Shown piece by piece: positions 1-8,603 of a DNA stretch of 64,000 nucleotides. Below the pieces are notes generated by a model. It searched no databases, was not told the DNA's origin, and saw only the letters and a program-made list of their open reading frames with translations. The translations under genes were made by a program, and so were the position numbers. The DNA lies in assembly GCA_903877385.1 (NCBI GenBank), contig CAIRDP010000015.1, forward strand, positions 20,257-84,256. Direction: 5' to 3'. The stretch comes from an uncultured Bacteroidales bacterium. GTDB lineage: Bacteria; Bacteroidota; Bacteroidia; Bacteroidales; FEN-979. Every line of letters starts with the position of its first letter. Position 1 is the first letter of the stretch.

Positions 1-485
1 TGGCAGATCAGCACCATGATCTCCACCTCCCTGGTGGTCAGTTCCTCTTCGCTGGCGGCCTTCCCGGTATACCTGAAGGCCAGCTTCTGAAGGATCTCCT
101 GGCTGAAACAGGTACCTCCCCTGTGCACAGCAAGTATGGCCTGTTCCAGTTCATATTTGTTGGCTTTCTTCAGGATAAACCCCCTGGCTCCGGCCTGTAT
201 CATCTGAGTGTAATGACCGGTGTCGGAAAACATGGTGAGGGCGATCACCTTAAGTTCAGGTTTCACCTCCAGGGCTCTCTGGATGGTGAGGGCTCCGCTG
301 AGGGCGGGCATTTCAATGTCTACAAGGGCTACGTCTATCCCGGTCCCGGCCAGCGCCTCGACGAAGCGGTTGCCGTCGGATGTGCTGAACACCACTTCAA
401 AGCCATCGATCTGGCTTAACACGAGGATGATGCCCTCCCTGAAGAGGTCGTGGTCGTCGATGATTGCTATCCTGATTGTCTCCAT
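1..485 (-). CDS. NarL/LuxR-type response regulator, 3' end beyond window
   Basis: The reading frame starts at 485 and runs off the left edge, so about 161 codons are visible and the C-terminus is missing. The receiver domain is clear: acidic pair Asp10-Asp11 in IIDDHDLF, phospho-acceptor Asp56 in ALVDIEMP, switch Thr in IALTMF and the conserved Lys in GFILKKAN. The visible end, ELTTREVEIMVLIC, is the start of a LuxR-type helix-turn-helix. The start codon lies 2 bases after the stop of the histidine kinase gene upstream, so the two are almost certainly co-transcribed and translationally coupled, and this is the kinase's output partner. The target genes cannot be read from the sequence. Confidence 0.9.
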   Translation of the reverse strand, partial: METIRIAIIDDHDLFREGIILVLSQIDGFEVVFSTSDGNRFVEALAGTGIDVALVDIEMPALSGALTIQRALEVKPELKVIALTMFSDTGHYTQMIQAGARGFILKKANKYELEQAILAVHRGGTCFSQEILQKLAFRYTGKAASEEELTTREVEIMVLIC

Positions 486-487
486 GA

Positions 488-2341
488 TCAAACGGGTATG
501 GTTATATTGACTAAAATCCCTGCATCCGGGGAGCTTTCCAAAGCCAGCGTCCCGCCCGACGACTCCACCCTGTTCCTGATGTTGTGCAGCCCCATGCCGG
601 TCCTCTTCACCCGCGCAGGGTCGAATCCCTTACCGTTGTCGGAATACCTTACCATGAGCTGGTTCCCCGAGAGGCTTATGTCGAGAGTGATCCTGCCGGC
701 TTCCGCATGTTTCATAGTGTTGTTCAGCAGCTCGGTGATGCAGCGGTAAACGGTGAGTTCGGTCTTTGTATCGAGTCTTTGTTCCAGCCCCGAAGTGAAG
801 ATGACCTCGTACCTGCCCTGGGCGGTAAGCGGGGCCATCAGGTTGTTGAGCGCTGTCATTAGTCCGTGTTTCTCCAACACATGGGGGCTTATGTTATGGG
901 AAATCCTCGACACCTCGTCTATGGCCTCGGAGATCACCATTTGCAGCCTTTCCCTGATTGCCTCACGGTTTGCGGGTTTTGCATCGAGAAAAGCCTGGTA
1001 ATAGTGATTGATGGCCGAGAGCAGGGGCCCGAGCCCGTCGTGGAGGTCACGGGCGATGCGTCTCCGCTCGTTCATTTCCGTTTCGAGGACCGCCCCGCTC
1101 AGCTTCTGCCTGATGGCCCCCTTCCGGCTAAGTCTTAAATAAGAGAAGCTGATGACAAAGGCCAGGGTGAGCGCTGCGATGAGGATGATCAGCAGGATGA
1201 TCTGCCGGTGATTGAATTCGTTCTTTTTCTGTTCCTCCCTGATCTTCTGCTCCTTGACAAAGAGGTCGAAACGGGCCGATTGCTCGACGATCTGGCTGTT
1301 CATACGGTCACTGAAGAACTCCGACTGAAGCTGGATGGCCAGGGCCAGGAACCCGCTTGCCTCACGGTAGTCGCCGGTCGCGGTGTAAACGTTGGCATAC
1401 TGCCTGTAGATTCTCAGGTAGAGGTTGCGGTTTTCCCATAGGGGCGCAAGGCGGGTCGCCTCCTGCAGCGCCCCGAGGGCGGCCGTGTAATCTCCTTTTC
1501 GCATATAGATATTGCTCTGGTTGATCAGGGCGTTCATGGCCTGGAAAGGCATGCCGGAGGAGAGAAAATTGGATACGGCCTGTCGGGACAGGTCCAGAGC
1601 CCTGCCGTAATCTTTTTTGCGGATATACTGGAAGCTCAGTTCATTCTGGGCTGCCGCCAGTCCGGGCTTATCTCCTGTCCTTTCCGAGAGCTCCCGGCAG
1701 AGAAGCGAGTATTTGAAAACCGAATCGGTATAAATTCCTGCCGGGTTCCCGCTTTCATTATAAAGAGCTGCGAGCCGGTTATAAGCATAGGCCCTGTTCC
1801 GGTCCGAGAGCGGGGCCGTCTTTCCGAGCATATCTTCGATCAGCCTGATTCCTTTCTGGTACTCCTGCTTCTGTCGGTAGGCCTCGCTGAGTTCTATCCT
1901 AGCATGGTCGGCATCCCCTGAATTCCCTGGCAACACCTCCAGGGCTTTCATCAGCAGGGGTATGGCCATATCGGGCATGGAACGTTCAAGATAATGACGG
2001 GCGTAAAACTGCAGGGAGTCCCCCAGAGTCAGAGGTCCGGCTGCGGCGAAAGCGCTGTTCCCCCGTTCAGCCTTAGCGGTCACGGCAGCTTCGTTTATCT
2101 TCATCTGCAGGTACCCGAGCCTGGCTAGCTGCACATCCGAAAGCGGATCTCCTGTGGTCTTGAGCGTTTCAAGAATTTTCAGAGCGTTCCCTGCATCAGC
2201 CGGAAGGCATCCCAGGGCTTTGTCACAGAGGGAATCGAACTGTGCCCGCGATAGCCGGTCCTGACCATGCAAGGAGGTGGCCAGCAGGATGAGTGCAATG
2301 AACGCTGCCGCGGATTTAAGGGTTCTGCCCGGGATAAGCAT
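488..2341 (-). CDS. Two-component histidine kinase with extracytoplasmic TPR sensor
   Basis: 617 aa. A signal peptide (first ~27 residues, ending LHGQ) is followed by about 330 residues of tetratricopeptide-like helices facing the periplasm, one strong transmembrane helix near residues 378-400, and a NarX/DesK-type kinase core. The HisKA_3 phosphorylation helix carries ERRRIARDLHDGLGP with the acceptor His; the HATPase domain has an N-box (ELLNNTMKHA) and G-box (DNGKGFDP). This TPR-sensor design is common in Bacteroidota and is thought to sense protein or envelope cues through the TPRs, but the ligand is unknown. It forms an operon with the response regulator downstream. Confidence 0.93.
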   Translation of the reverse strand: MLIPGRTLKSAAAFIALILLATSLHGQDRLSRAQFDSLCDKALGCLPADAGNALKILETLKTTGDPLSDVQLARLGYLQMKINEAAVTAKAERGNSAFAAAGPLTLGDSLQFYARHYLERSMPDMAIPLLMKALEVLPGNSGDADHARIELSEAYRQKQEYQKGIRLIEDMLGKTAPLSDRNRAYAYNRLAALYNESGNPAGIYTDSVFKYSLLCRELSERTGDKPGLAAAQNELSFQYIRKKDYGRALDLSRQAVSNFLSSGMPFQAMNALINQSNIYMRKGDYTAALGALQEATRLAPLWENRNLYLRIYRQYANVYTATGDYREASGFLALAIQLQSEFFSDRMNSQIVEQSARFDLFVKEQKIREEQKKNEFNHRQIILLIILIAALTLAFVISFSYLRLSRKGAIRQKLSGAVLETEMNERRRIARDLHDGLGPLLSAINHYYQAFLDAKPANREAIRERLQMVISEAIDEVSRISHNISPHVLEKHGLMTALNNLMAPLTAQGRYEVIFTSGLEQRLDTKTELTVYRCITELLNNTMKHAEAGRITLDISLSGNQLMVRYSDNGKGFDPARVKRTGMGLHNIRNRVESSGGTLALESSPDAGILVNITIPV

Positions 2342-2360
2342 GTTTAAAATTCGAATGTGT

Positions 2361-2390
2361 TAAAGATACGAAGGAATTTCACTTGACAAA
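2361..2390 (-). promoter_or_regulatory. Predicted Bacteroidota promoter for the kinase operon
   Basis: On the minus strand TTTG (2390-2387) is followed after 18 bases by TATCTTTA (2368-2361), one mismatch from TAnnTTTG. It lies just upstream of the kinase start at 2341. Confidence 0.45.
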
Positions 2391-2474
2391 TTTTTCGGTG
2401 TAATTGCTATTCCTGAAAGTCAATCTGGCGAAATAAATACATTAGGTTAAAGCCATAACATAGCTTTTTTATTC

Positions 2475-2482
2475 TAAATTTG
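2475..2482 (+). promoter_or_regulatory. Predicted -7 element for the 2525 gene
   Basis: Exact TAnnTTTG match (TAAATTTG) 43 bases before the start at 2525. No good -33 TTTG is visible at the usual distance. It supports the small downstream frame being a real gene. Confidence 0.4.
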
Positions 2483-2524
2483 CAAAACTATTCACGGCTA
2501 TGATAAACTATAACATATACTGCT

Positions 2525-2860
2525 ATGAGCAAAGAAAAAGAAGATAACACAAACGGAAAGCAAGAAAAAGAAATGGTTCTGGAGGCTTTAAAAAACCTGA
2601 TGAACAACCCTTGTGCCACCTTGAATACAAAATTCCTCAACTCGCATTCTAAAGTGGCCCTTATGTTCCAGGATCATATCTTCGAGATCCATGGAGAAGA
2701 TGAAAAATTCATCCAATACATGGCTTTGAAAGTTCCTATCTCCTCTGCAGAACATAAAGAACTTCTGTCGCTATTCCTGGATGAAGTGAATAAACGGGCC
2801 GAAGATTCTTCCATAAAAAAACTGAATGAACTCCGGAATTTAATAAAAGTCGGGGTCTGA
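2525..2860 (+). CDS. Small hypothetical protein
   Basis: 111 aa, hydrophilic, Lys/Glu-rich, with no signal peptide or membrane segment; I do not recognise a family. The first ~16 residues are a charged tail (SKEKEDNTNGKQEKE), and the rest looks helical with two Leu-rich stretches. Two things argue that it is real: an exact TAnnTTTG promoter element 43 bases upstream, and AAA/GAA-rich codon use with no stop codon in a fairly AT-rich stretch. Its last 21 bases overlap, tail to tail, the end of the lipoprotein gene on the other strand. Function unknown. Confidence 0.6.
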   Translation: MSKEKEDNTNGKQEKEMVLEALKNLMNNPCATLNTKFLNSHSKVALMFQDHIFEIHGEDEKFIQYMALKVPISSAEHKELLSLFLDEVNKRAEDSSIKKLNELRNLIKVGV

Positions 2861-3829
2861 GAGGGTCTGGCCTGTTCCCGCTCCAAATACTCCCGGTATA
2901 CCGGTCCTGGGTTTCGCAGGATACGGATCAGGATTTCCGTTCCAGTTTTCATACCCTGCCCCGATTTTGAAAACCTCCCTGATATTCCCCTGCCCCTCTC
3001 CATAAGTGTACTGCCAAAGGTCGTATTGAGAGCTTGCAATAATCGTATTCTTCTTCGAAACCAGGCAGCCGTTCTGATCATAGCTGTACTCGTCGGTAAT
3101 GTCGGGTACCGTGGGTGTGTCGTCTTCGTATTGGGTGTCATTTATCAACTTACCCGAGCTGTAAGTATAGACGATTTTAAAGTTGACATAGGCAGCAGGT
3201 ATGGAAAAATGCGCCTGCACCACCAGGTTGTTCTGCCAGGTAATATCGACCGTGCCGTACTGGCTGCTGTCCTGGTTGAAGGTTACTTCCTTTACCAGCC
3301 TCGCATTCTGGTCATAGTTGTATTCGGTACGCTGGTACTGCGTTAATGTCCCCATGTAGTAATAAAGCTGCTTCTTTTCTTTAAGCTGACCGCTGCTGTA
3401 AGTGAACTGGTTTATGTTCTGCTGACGCACAAAGCCTGAGGCGTCATAGAAGGTATTTATTATTTCGGACGGAAAACCTTCGGCTGACCAGGACGTGACA
3501 ACGGCATCATATTCCTTTATCCAGGCCGAAGCTGTGGAATCATACGAGGTAATGGCTGAAACCCGGTTGTTGTTGTAGTCAATGGTTGTTTTATAGTGGA
3601 GTTCATAACCGTTAACATACGCTTTTGACGTCGACCCGGTAAGCTGGTTGCCGCTATAGGTATTAATCCATGATTCATAGAGGTTTGAATTCTGATACAT
3701 GGCATAAGAAGTTACACGGGTCGCTGCAGATGAACTTCCTCCTGAAGCGGAGGAGTCTTTTTTACAGGAGCTTATAATGACTGCGGATAGCAGCAGGGCA
3801 AGAAAGCCGGCGAGACGGGTTTTGGTCAT
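2840..3829 (-). CDS. Lipoprotein with YD-like repeats
   Basis: 329 aa. The N-terminus is a lipoprotein signal peptide with lipobox ISSC, so the mature protein starts at Cys22 followed by KKDSS, a typical Bacteroidota outer-membrane lipoprotein start. The body is built from short beta-strand units rich in Tyr, Asn and Asp, such as YNYDQNARLVKEV and YSYDQNGCLVSKK, resembling YD/RHS-type repeats at low similarity. Such lipoproteins are frequent in Bacteroidota and have no assigned function. It is convergent with the small gene before it and separated from the ELWxxDGT gene upstream by a short repeat-bearing gap. Confidence 0.75.
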   Translation of the reverse strand: MTKTRLAGFLALLLSAVIISSCKKDSSASGGSSSAATRVTSYAMYQNSNLYESWINTYSGNQLTGSTSKAYVNGYELHYKTTIDYNNNRVSAITSYDSTASAWIKEYDAVVTSWSAEGFPSEIINTFYDASGFVRQQNINQFTYSSGQLKEKKQLYYYMGTLTQYQRTEYNYDQNARLVKEVTFNQDSSQYGTVDITWQNNLVVQAHFSIPAAYVNFKIVYTYSSGKLINDTQYEDDTPTVPDITDEYSYDQNGCLVSKKNTIIASSQYDLWQYTYGEGQGNIREVFKIGAGYENWNGNPDPYPAKPRTGIPGVFGAGTGQTLSDPDFY

Positions 3830-3849
3830 GATGTCAAGATTTGGGATGA

Positions 3850-3881
3850 GGGATCTGGCGCTTCGCGACGATGCGGGATGT
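3850..3881. repeat. REP-like intergenic repeat, copy 1
   Basis: The minus-strand reading CATCCCGCATCGTCGCGAAG, continuing GCGCC, closely matches the copy at 18953-18983. The core GCG-GAA-CGC forms a small hairpin, imperfect here. Confidence 0.4.
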
Positions 3882-3891
3882 ATGGACTAAA

Positions 3892-5523
3892 TTATTTCTT
3901 AATAAATTTTACGACCTCGCTCTTGTTGCCGGATATTACCCTGAGGCAGTATAATCCGTTTGCAAAGGATGCGGTAGGAATGTTCAGTGTGCCGTCTGTT
4001 AAATCTCCGTCGCGGGACTTATAAACGATTATTCCCCTCTGGTCCATTATCTCGAGGCTGGGAGGGGGTAAGGGTTTATTCATACTCACATGAAGGATAT
4101 CGGAACAGGGATTCGGATAGACCCTGGCGGCCATGGTGCCGGACGTAACAGGAGCGATGGAGGAGGTATTCACGTAGCATTTGTAGAACTGTATCCCTGA
4201 ACTGTCGTATTGTGCGGCGAAATAAAGGCTGTTGTTATAAACCACCAGGTTGGTCACATAGTTACTCTCCAGCCCAATGGTGTCGTTTCCAATCTGGACT
4301 GTGCCGGTATCGGCACCGTTGGTATACCAGAGCAGTCCCTCGGCCGAAAAAAACAGTTTGTTGCCGAACACTGTAAGCCATTGGGGATCGGAATCTCCGT
4401 AAATATTGATATCGCTGACCATATGGGTGCCTTTTTCGGTTCCGTCGGTGACCCAGAGCTCCTTGCCGCTGGTATCGGCTGCATTGAAGTACAGCAGCCC
4501 GTTATACACGGTGAAATTACCAGGGTCGGAATTGCCCTGGGGGTTGATGTCTTTTACCATCATAAGGCTAGAGGGATCAGGGCCCACCGACCAGAGTTCC
4601 CTTCCGTGAACCCCATCGTCGGCGCTGCAATACAGCCTGTTGTTATAAACAAACAGGTTCATGGGATATGAACCTCCGGCACTTGCCGTATTGATGCGGA
4701 CAAACAGGTTCGTACCGGCCTGGGTGCCGTCCGAAGCAAAAAGCTCCCATCCGTTGGCCCCGCTGTTCGCGTTAAAATAGAAGAGGTTTCCCATGCGGGT
4801 GAAACCATTGGGGAGTGAACTTTGCCCCTGCTGGGAATTCAGGTTTTTAACCATGTATGTGCCCTGTTCGGTTCCGTCGGTCCTCCAAAGCTGGTCGCTG
4901 TATGTATTGTCGCGGGCACTGAAATAGGCAATGCTGTCGAATTCAAAGAAACCCGAGGGATAGGCGCTGATGGTGTCGATATTCTTTATCATGTTTGTAC
5001 CGGCCGAAGTCCCGTCGGAAATCCAGGGTTCATCGCCAAACAACCCATCGGCCCCGTAAACCAGCCTTCCATTGAATGCGGCCAGGTCGTGGGGGTTTGA
5101 ACCGGTGCTGCCGGGGAAAATGTCACTCACCAGCCTTGTCCCTGCTTCCGTGCCGTCGGTCACCCAGAGTTCATTTCCGTGCCCATTGTCCGTTGCCGAA
5201 AAAAACAGCTGGTTTCCTGCTACAGTGAATTCACCGGGATCAGAGCCTCCACCCACGCCCTTTAAGTTTTTTAAAAGGCTGATGTTTTTGAGCATCATGG
5301 TCCCTGCAGTGGTTCCGTCGGAGATCCAGGGTTCCAGCCCGTAGGCCTTGTTCCCAGCCGAAAATACCAGCTTGTTTTTGAATATCACAAAATCGGAGGG
5401 ATACGATGATCCTGAATCATTGATGACTTTGACAAGTTCGATTTTGAAATTCTGGGATACTCCGGGAGGAAGCAGGAAAATATTCAAAATGAACAGCAGG
5501 ATAAGTGAAGATATTTTCATCAT
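3892..5523 (-). CDS. Secreted ELWxxDGT-repeat protein, T9SS cargo
   Basis: About 543 aa from the start at 5523, chosen because MMKISSLILLFILN gives a clean signal peptide; an in-frame ATG at 5550 adds nine residues of poor signal character. The body contains about eight units of the ELWxxDGTxxGT family (for example NELWVTDGTEAGT, DQLWRTDGTEQGT), each about 45-50 residues, expected to form a beta-propeller. The last ~75 residues are a type A T9SS sorting domain beginning YPNPCSDILHV and ending SEVVKFIKK. The protein is therefore exported across the outer membrane and probably attached to the surface or released. Ligand unknown. Confidence 0.87.
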   Translation of the reverse strand: MMKISSLILLFILNIFLLPPGVSQNFKIELVKVINDSGSSYPSDFVIFKNKLVFSAGNKAYGLEPWISDGTTAGTMMLKNISLLKNLKGVGGGSDPGEFTVAGNQLFFSATDNGHGNELWVTDGTEAGTRLVSDIFPGSTGSNPHDLAAFNGRLVYGADGLFGDEPWISDGTSAGTNMIKNIDTISAYPSGFFEFDSIAYFSARDNTYSDQLWRTDGTEQGTYMVKNLNSQQGQSSLPNGFTRMGNLFYFNANSGANGWELFASDGTQAGTNLFVRINTASAGGSYPMNLFVYNNRLYCSADDGVHGRELWSVGPDPSSLMMVKDINPQGNSDPGNFTVYNGLLYFNAADTSGKELWVTDGTEKGTHMVSDINIYGDSDPQWLTVFGNKLFFSAEGLLWYTNGADTGTVQIGNDTIGLESNYVTNLVVYNNSLYFAAQYDSSGIQFYKCYVNTSSIAPVTSGTMAARVYPNPCSDILHVSMNKPLPPPSLEIMDQRGIIVYKSRDGDLTDGTLNIPTASFANGLYCLRVISGNKSEVVKFIKK

Positions 5524-5575
5524 TTCAGTGTTTTTAGTGGCCGTAATCATTCCGGTTCAAACATCAATGGTCATT

Positions 5576-5606
5576 CAAAATTAAGGAATCATCCCTTAAC
5601 TGCCAA
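5576..5606 (-). promoter_or_regulatory. Predicted promoter of the ELWxxDGT gene
   Basis: Minus strand: TTGG (5606-5603), 19 bases, then TAATTTTG (5583-5576), an exact TAnnTTTG. Expected transcript start is near 5568. Confidence 0.45.
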
Positions 5607-5633
5607 TGAAAAATAAGGTTTTTTTCAGGCCCC

Positions 5634-5664
5634 TTGACTTTTACACAACAATTATGTATATTTG
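5634..5664 (+). promoter_or_regulatory. Predicted promoter of the BNR propeller gene
   Basis: TTG at 5634, 20 bases, then TATATTTG (5657-5664), an exact TAnnTTTG. The ATG at 5685 follows 20 bases later. Confidence 0.5.
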
Positions 5665-5684
5665 TTTGAACTACAGCGCTCCCT

Positions 5685-8507
5685 ATGAAAAAAAATTTAC
5701 TTCTTGTTACGGCAGCCGTTCTGGTCCTTGCCTCAGCAGGGGTTTGGTTTGCCTTTAAACCAACTCAAAACTCACATAAACAGGGCATTGCAAAATCAAA
5801 ACCTGAAAAAGAAAAAACGCCTCCCTCATGGATGTTGCCCATGATGGCCGAGCGCCAGCTTAACATGCTCCGTGATCCGCTTACAGGAAAAATACCATCA
5901 GGAATACGGTCGAGGGAACTGGAATTTGCGAAAAGCCTCCCCAAATCGGCAAGTTCCCAGGACTGGACCTGGAGGGGCCCCGATAACATTGGCGGAAGAA
6001 TGCTGTGTATAGGGGTGGATGTGGACAACGATAGCCACCTCCTGGCAGGCAGCGCCTCGGGGGGGATGTGGGAATCGTTCAGCAGCGGGAACCTGTGGCA
6101 TAAGGTCACGGCGCCTGATGCTGAACAAAGCGCGACCTGCATAGTGCAGGACCGGAGGGCGGGTAAACATTCGACCTGGTATTACGGAAGCGGGGAACTC
6201 CTGAGCACAACCGACCGTAACGTGAGCACCAGCGTGCGCACCGTGGGCCTGGGCAACGGCATCTTCAAGTCGACCGACAACGGGGCCAGCTGGCAGGCGC
6301 TCACCTCGACCCAGGGCGGCAGGCTGGGTGTGCTGGAAGATGTGTTCCAGGGGGTCTGGCGCATCGTCACCGACCCGGTGAGCATGAATAAGGATATCGT
6401 GTACGCAGCCTGCTACGGGGCCATCATGCGCTCTGAGGACGGGGGTGCAAGCTGGTCCATGGTCCTGGGCGACCTGGTAAATAAATCCTTTTGCTCTGAT
6501 ATCGCCATAACTTCCGATGGCATCCTGTACGCCGTCCTCAGCGGTTACGGCTGGTCCATAGAACCCCCGGGAAGGAAGGGGATATGGAGGTCGGCAAACG
6601 GCATCAACTGGACGGAGATCACTCCAAGGGGCTTCCCCCACGACAACCGTACGACCAAACTGGCCATCGCGCCTTCGGATGAATCGGTGATGTATGTATT
6701 CACCGAGTCGCAGTCGCCCGACCTCAACCCCTTTAACGGGTATACGAATTCAGTGAATACATTCTGGAAGATGAACTGGAGCAGCTCGGGCGATTCGGCG
6801 GTATGGCAGAACCGCACTATGGGGATACCCGGGCACGGGAACGGCGACATCAATAGCTTTCCTTTTGCCATGGTTGTTTACGGCGGATATTGTGTTTCAC
6901 TGGGCGTGAAGCCCGATGACGAAAACAAGGTCTTCCTGGGAGGCCTATGCCTCTACCGTTCAAACAATGGCTTCGCCGACAGCCTGCAAACGTCCATGCT
7001 CGGGGGAAGTCCGTATGACATGGATTCCCTCCACGCCATCCACCCCGACCAGCACGGGATCGCATTTTTACCGTCTGACCCCAATACGATGTTCATGGCA
7101 AACGACGGGGGGATCTACCGCACCAAGAACTGCCTGGCCGACAGCGCGCATATCTGGTGGGACCGCCAGAACGCCAAACTTATCACCACCCAGTTTTATT
7201 CGGTGGCCATCGACCACGGGGCTTCGGCCGAAGACTGGGTCCTGGGCGGCCTCCAGGATAACAACTGGTATTATACCGTCACTGCAAACCCATCGGAGTT
7301 CTGGTTCAATATCGATATCTGTTACGACGGGTTTGATGTTGCCGTTGCCCCTTCCTGGGAGTATTGCGTGATCTCGGCCTACAGCGGGAACATCTGGACT
7401 TCGCAGTTCGATGCATCCATGCACACCAAAAACATTTACCCGCAGCTGCCCGATACCCTGCTCAAATACTACGACCCGGTGATGGGCTCGAATGCGCTCT
7501 TCCCTTTTTACCAGAATTTCGCCCTTGACCCGAATAATTCCCAAACCTTTTACCTTCCTACCATCAACAGCATCTGGCGAAAGGACGACCTTAAGGCTTC
7601 GGCCATGGATTCTTCAAAGCGCAACGCGGGCTGGAACCACCTCAGCAAGGTGGATATCGGCAATGCATCGGTGATCAGCGCGATCAGCCTTTCGCGGCTG
7701 CCGGCCAACCGTCTGTATTACGGCACCAGCCTTGGAAAGCTGTACCGCCTCGACAATGCGAATACAGGGAACCCCCTGCCGGTGGATATTACCGGCAGCA
7801 ACTTCCCCTCCCATGCTTTCATTTCCTGTATCGATATTAACCCCCTGAATGCTGACGGCCTGATGGTGGTGTTCTCGAATTACGGGGTTCAGAGTTTATT
7901 TCATTCTGCGGATGGAGGAGCTACCTGGTCCTCGGTTTCGGGTAATCTCGAGGAACATCCCGACGGTTCAGGTTCGGGCCCCTCGGTAAGATGGGCCAAA
8001 ATCCTGACCTACCAGGGCGAGAAGGTTGTTTTCGCAGGGACTTCGGTCGGGCTGTTCTCAACAACAGCTTTGAAGGGCGACTCAACCATCTGGGTGCAGG
8101 AAAGCCCCGACGCCATCGGCAACGTGATCGTCGACATGATCGACGCCCGCTCCACCGACGGATTCATCGCGGTAGCTACCCACGGCAACGGGGTATACAG
8201 CACGTATTACAAGCCTTCGTCGGGAATCAGTGAACATGGTGGTTCTTCCCCGTTTGATCTCGGGAACCCCTATCCTGTCCCCTCTCATGGGTTTGTGAAC
8301 CTGCCTGTCAATTGCAGCCGCAATGAAATAATAGAGATCAGCCTCACTTCCGCTTCCGGCCAGGACCTGGGAGTTGTCTGGAAGGGCCCATGCAAAACCG
8401 GGGAGCAGCTCATCCGGCTAACCCTTGAGGGACGCCCGGCGGGGGTATATTATGTAACCGCCGCGTCCTCATCCGCCAGGCAGACAAAGAAAATTATCCT
8501 GCTGTAA
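5685..8507 (+). CDS. Secreted BNR/sortilin-type propeller protein, T9SS cargo
   Basis: 940 aa. An N-terminal signal segment (MKKNLLLVTAAVLVLASAG) is followed by repeated BNR/Asp-box style units such as STDNGASWQAL, SEDGGASWSMV and SADGGATWSSV, typical of the VPS10/sortilin and GH74-like propeller fold. The C-terminal ~80 residues form a type A T9SS sorting domain (from YPVPSHGFVNLPV to KKIILL). No glycosidase catalytic acids can be assigned with confidence, so a binding rather than enzymatic role is equally possible. The middle of the gene is visibly richer in G+C than both ends. It is preceded by its own promoter. Confidence 0.87.
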   Translation: MKKNLLLVTAAVLVLASAGVWFAFKPTQNSHKQGIAKSKPEKEKTPPSWMLPMMAERQLNMLRDPLTGKIPSGIRSRELEFAKSLPKSASSQDWTWRGPDNIGGRMLCIGVDVDNDSHLLAGSASGGMWESFSSGNLWHKVTAPDAEQSATCIVQDRRAGKHSTWYYGSGELLSTTDRNVSTSVRTVGLGNGIFKSTDNGASWQALTSTQGGRLGVLEDVFQGVWRIVTDPVSMNKDIVYAACYGAIMRSEDGGASWSMVLGDLVNKSFCSDIAITSDGILYAVLSGYGWSIEPPGRKGIWRSANGINWTEITPRGFPHDNRTTKLAIAPSDESVMYVFTESQSPDLNPFNGYTNSVNTFWKMNWSSSGDSAVWQNRTMGIPGHGNGDINSFPFAMVVYGGYCVSLGVKPDDENKVFLGGLCLYRSNNGFADSLQTSMLGGSPYDMDSLHAIHPDQHGIAFLPSDPNTMFMANDGGIYRTKNCLADSAHIWWDRQNAKLITTQFYSVAIDHGASAEDWVLGGLQDNNWYYTVTANPSEFWFNIDICYDGFDVAVAPSWEYCVISAYSGNIWTSQFDASMHTKNIYPQLPDTLLKYYDPVMGSNALFPFYQNFALDPNNSQTFYLPTINSIWRKDDLKASAMDSSKRNAGWNHLSKVDIGNASVISAISLSRLPANRLYYGTSLGKLYRLDNANTGNPLPVDITGSNFPSHAFISCIDINPLNADGLMVVFSNYGVQSLFHSADGGATWSSVSGNLEEHPDGSGSGPSVRWAKILTYQGEKVVFAGTSVGLFSTTALKGDSTIWVQESPDAIGNVIVDMIDARSTDGFIAVATHGNGVYSTYYKPSSGISEHGGSSPFDLGNPYPVPSHGFVNLPVNCSRNEIIEISLTSASGQDLGVVWKGPCKTGEQLIRLTLEGRPAGVYYVTAASSSARQTKKIILL

Positions 8508-8521
8508 AAAACAGGATTTTG
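8496..8521 (+). terminator. Weak intrinsic terminator
   Basis: A 6-bp stem (ATCCTG / CAGGAT) spans the stop codon of the propeller gene and runs into TTTTG. Short stem, so only tentative. Confidence 0.3.
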
Positions 8522-8522
8522 C

Positions 8523-8555
8523 TTTGCTTGCCAAGGTCATCGGATTAAATATTTG
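8523..8555 (+). promoter_or_regulatory. Predicted promoter of the TPR gene
   Basis: TTTG (8523-8526), 21 bases, then AATATTTG (8548-8555), one mismatch from TAnnTTTG. Confidence 0.35.
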
Positions 8556-8603
8556 TATATTTAACATCCTGGAATCAGGACCAAGCCACTATTCATCCAT
8601 CTT

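Noticed and set aside
5898..6641. 247-codon frame antisense to the propeller gene
   Set aside because: Pro/Arg/Ala-rich shadow of G+C-rich coding DNA; the sense frame has clear BNR repeats.
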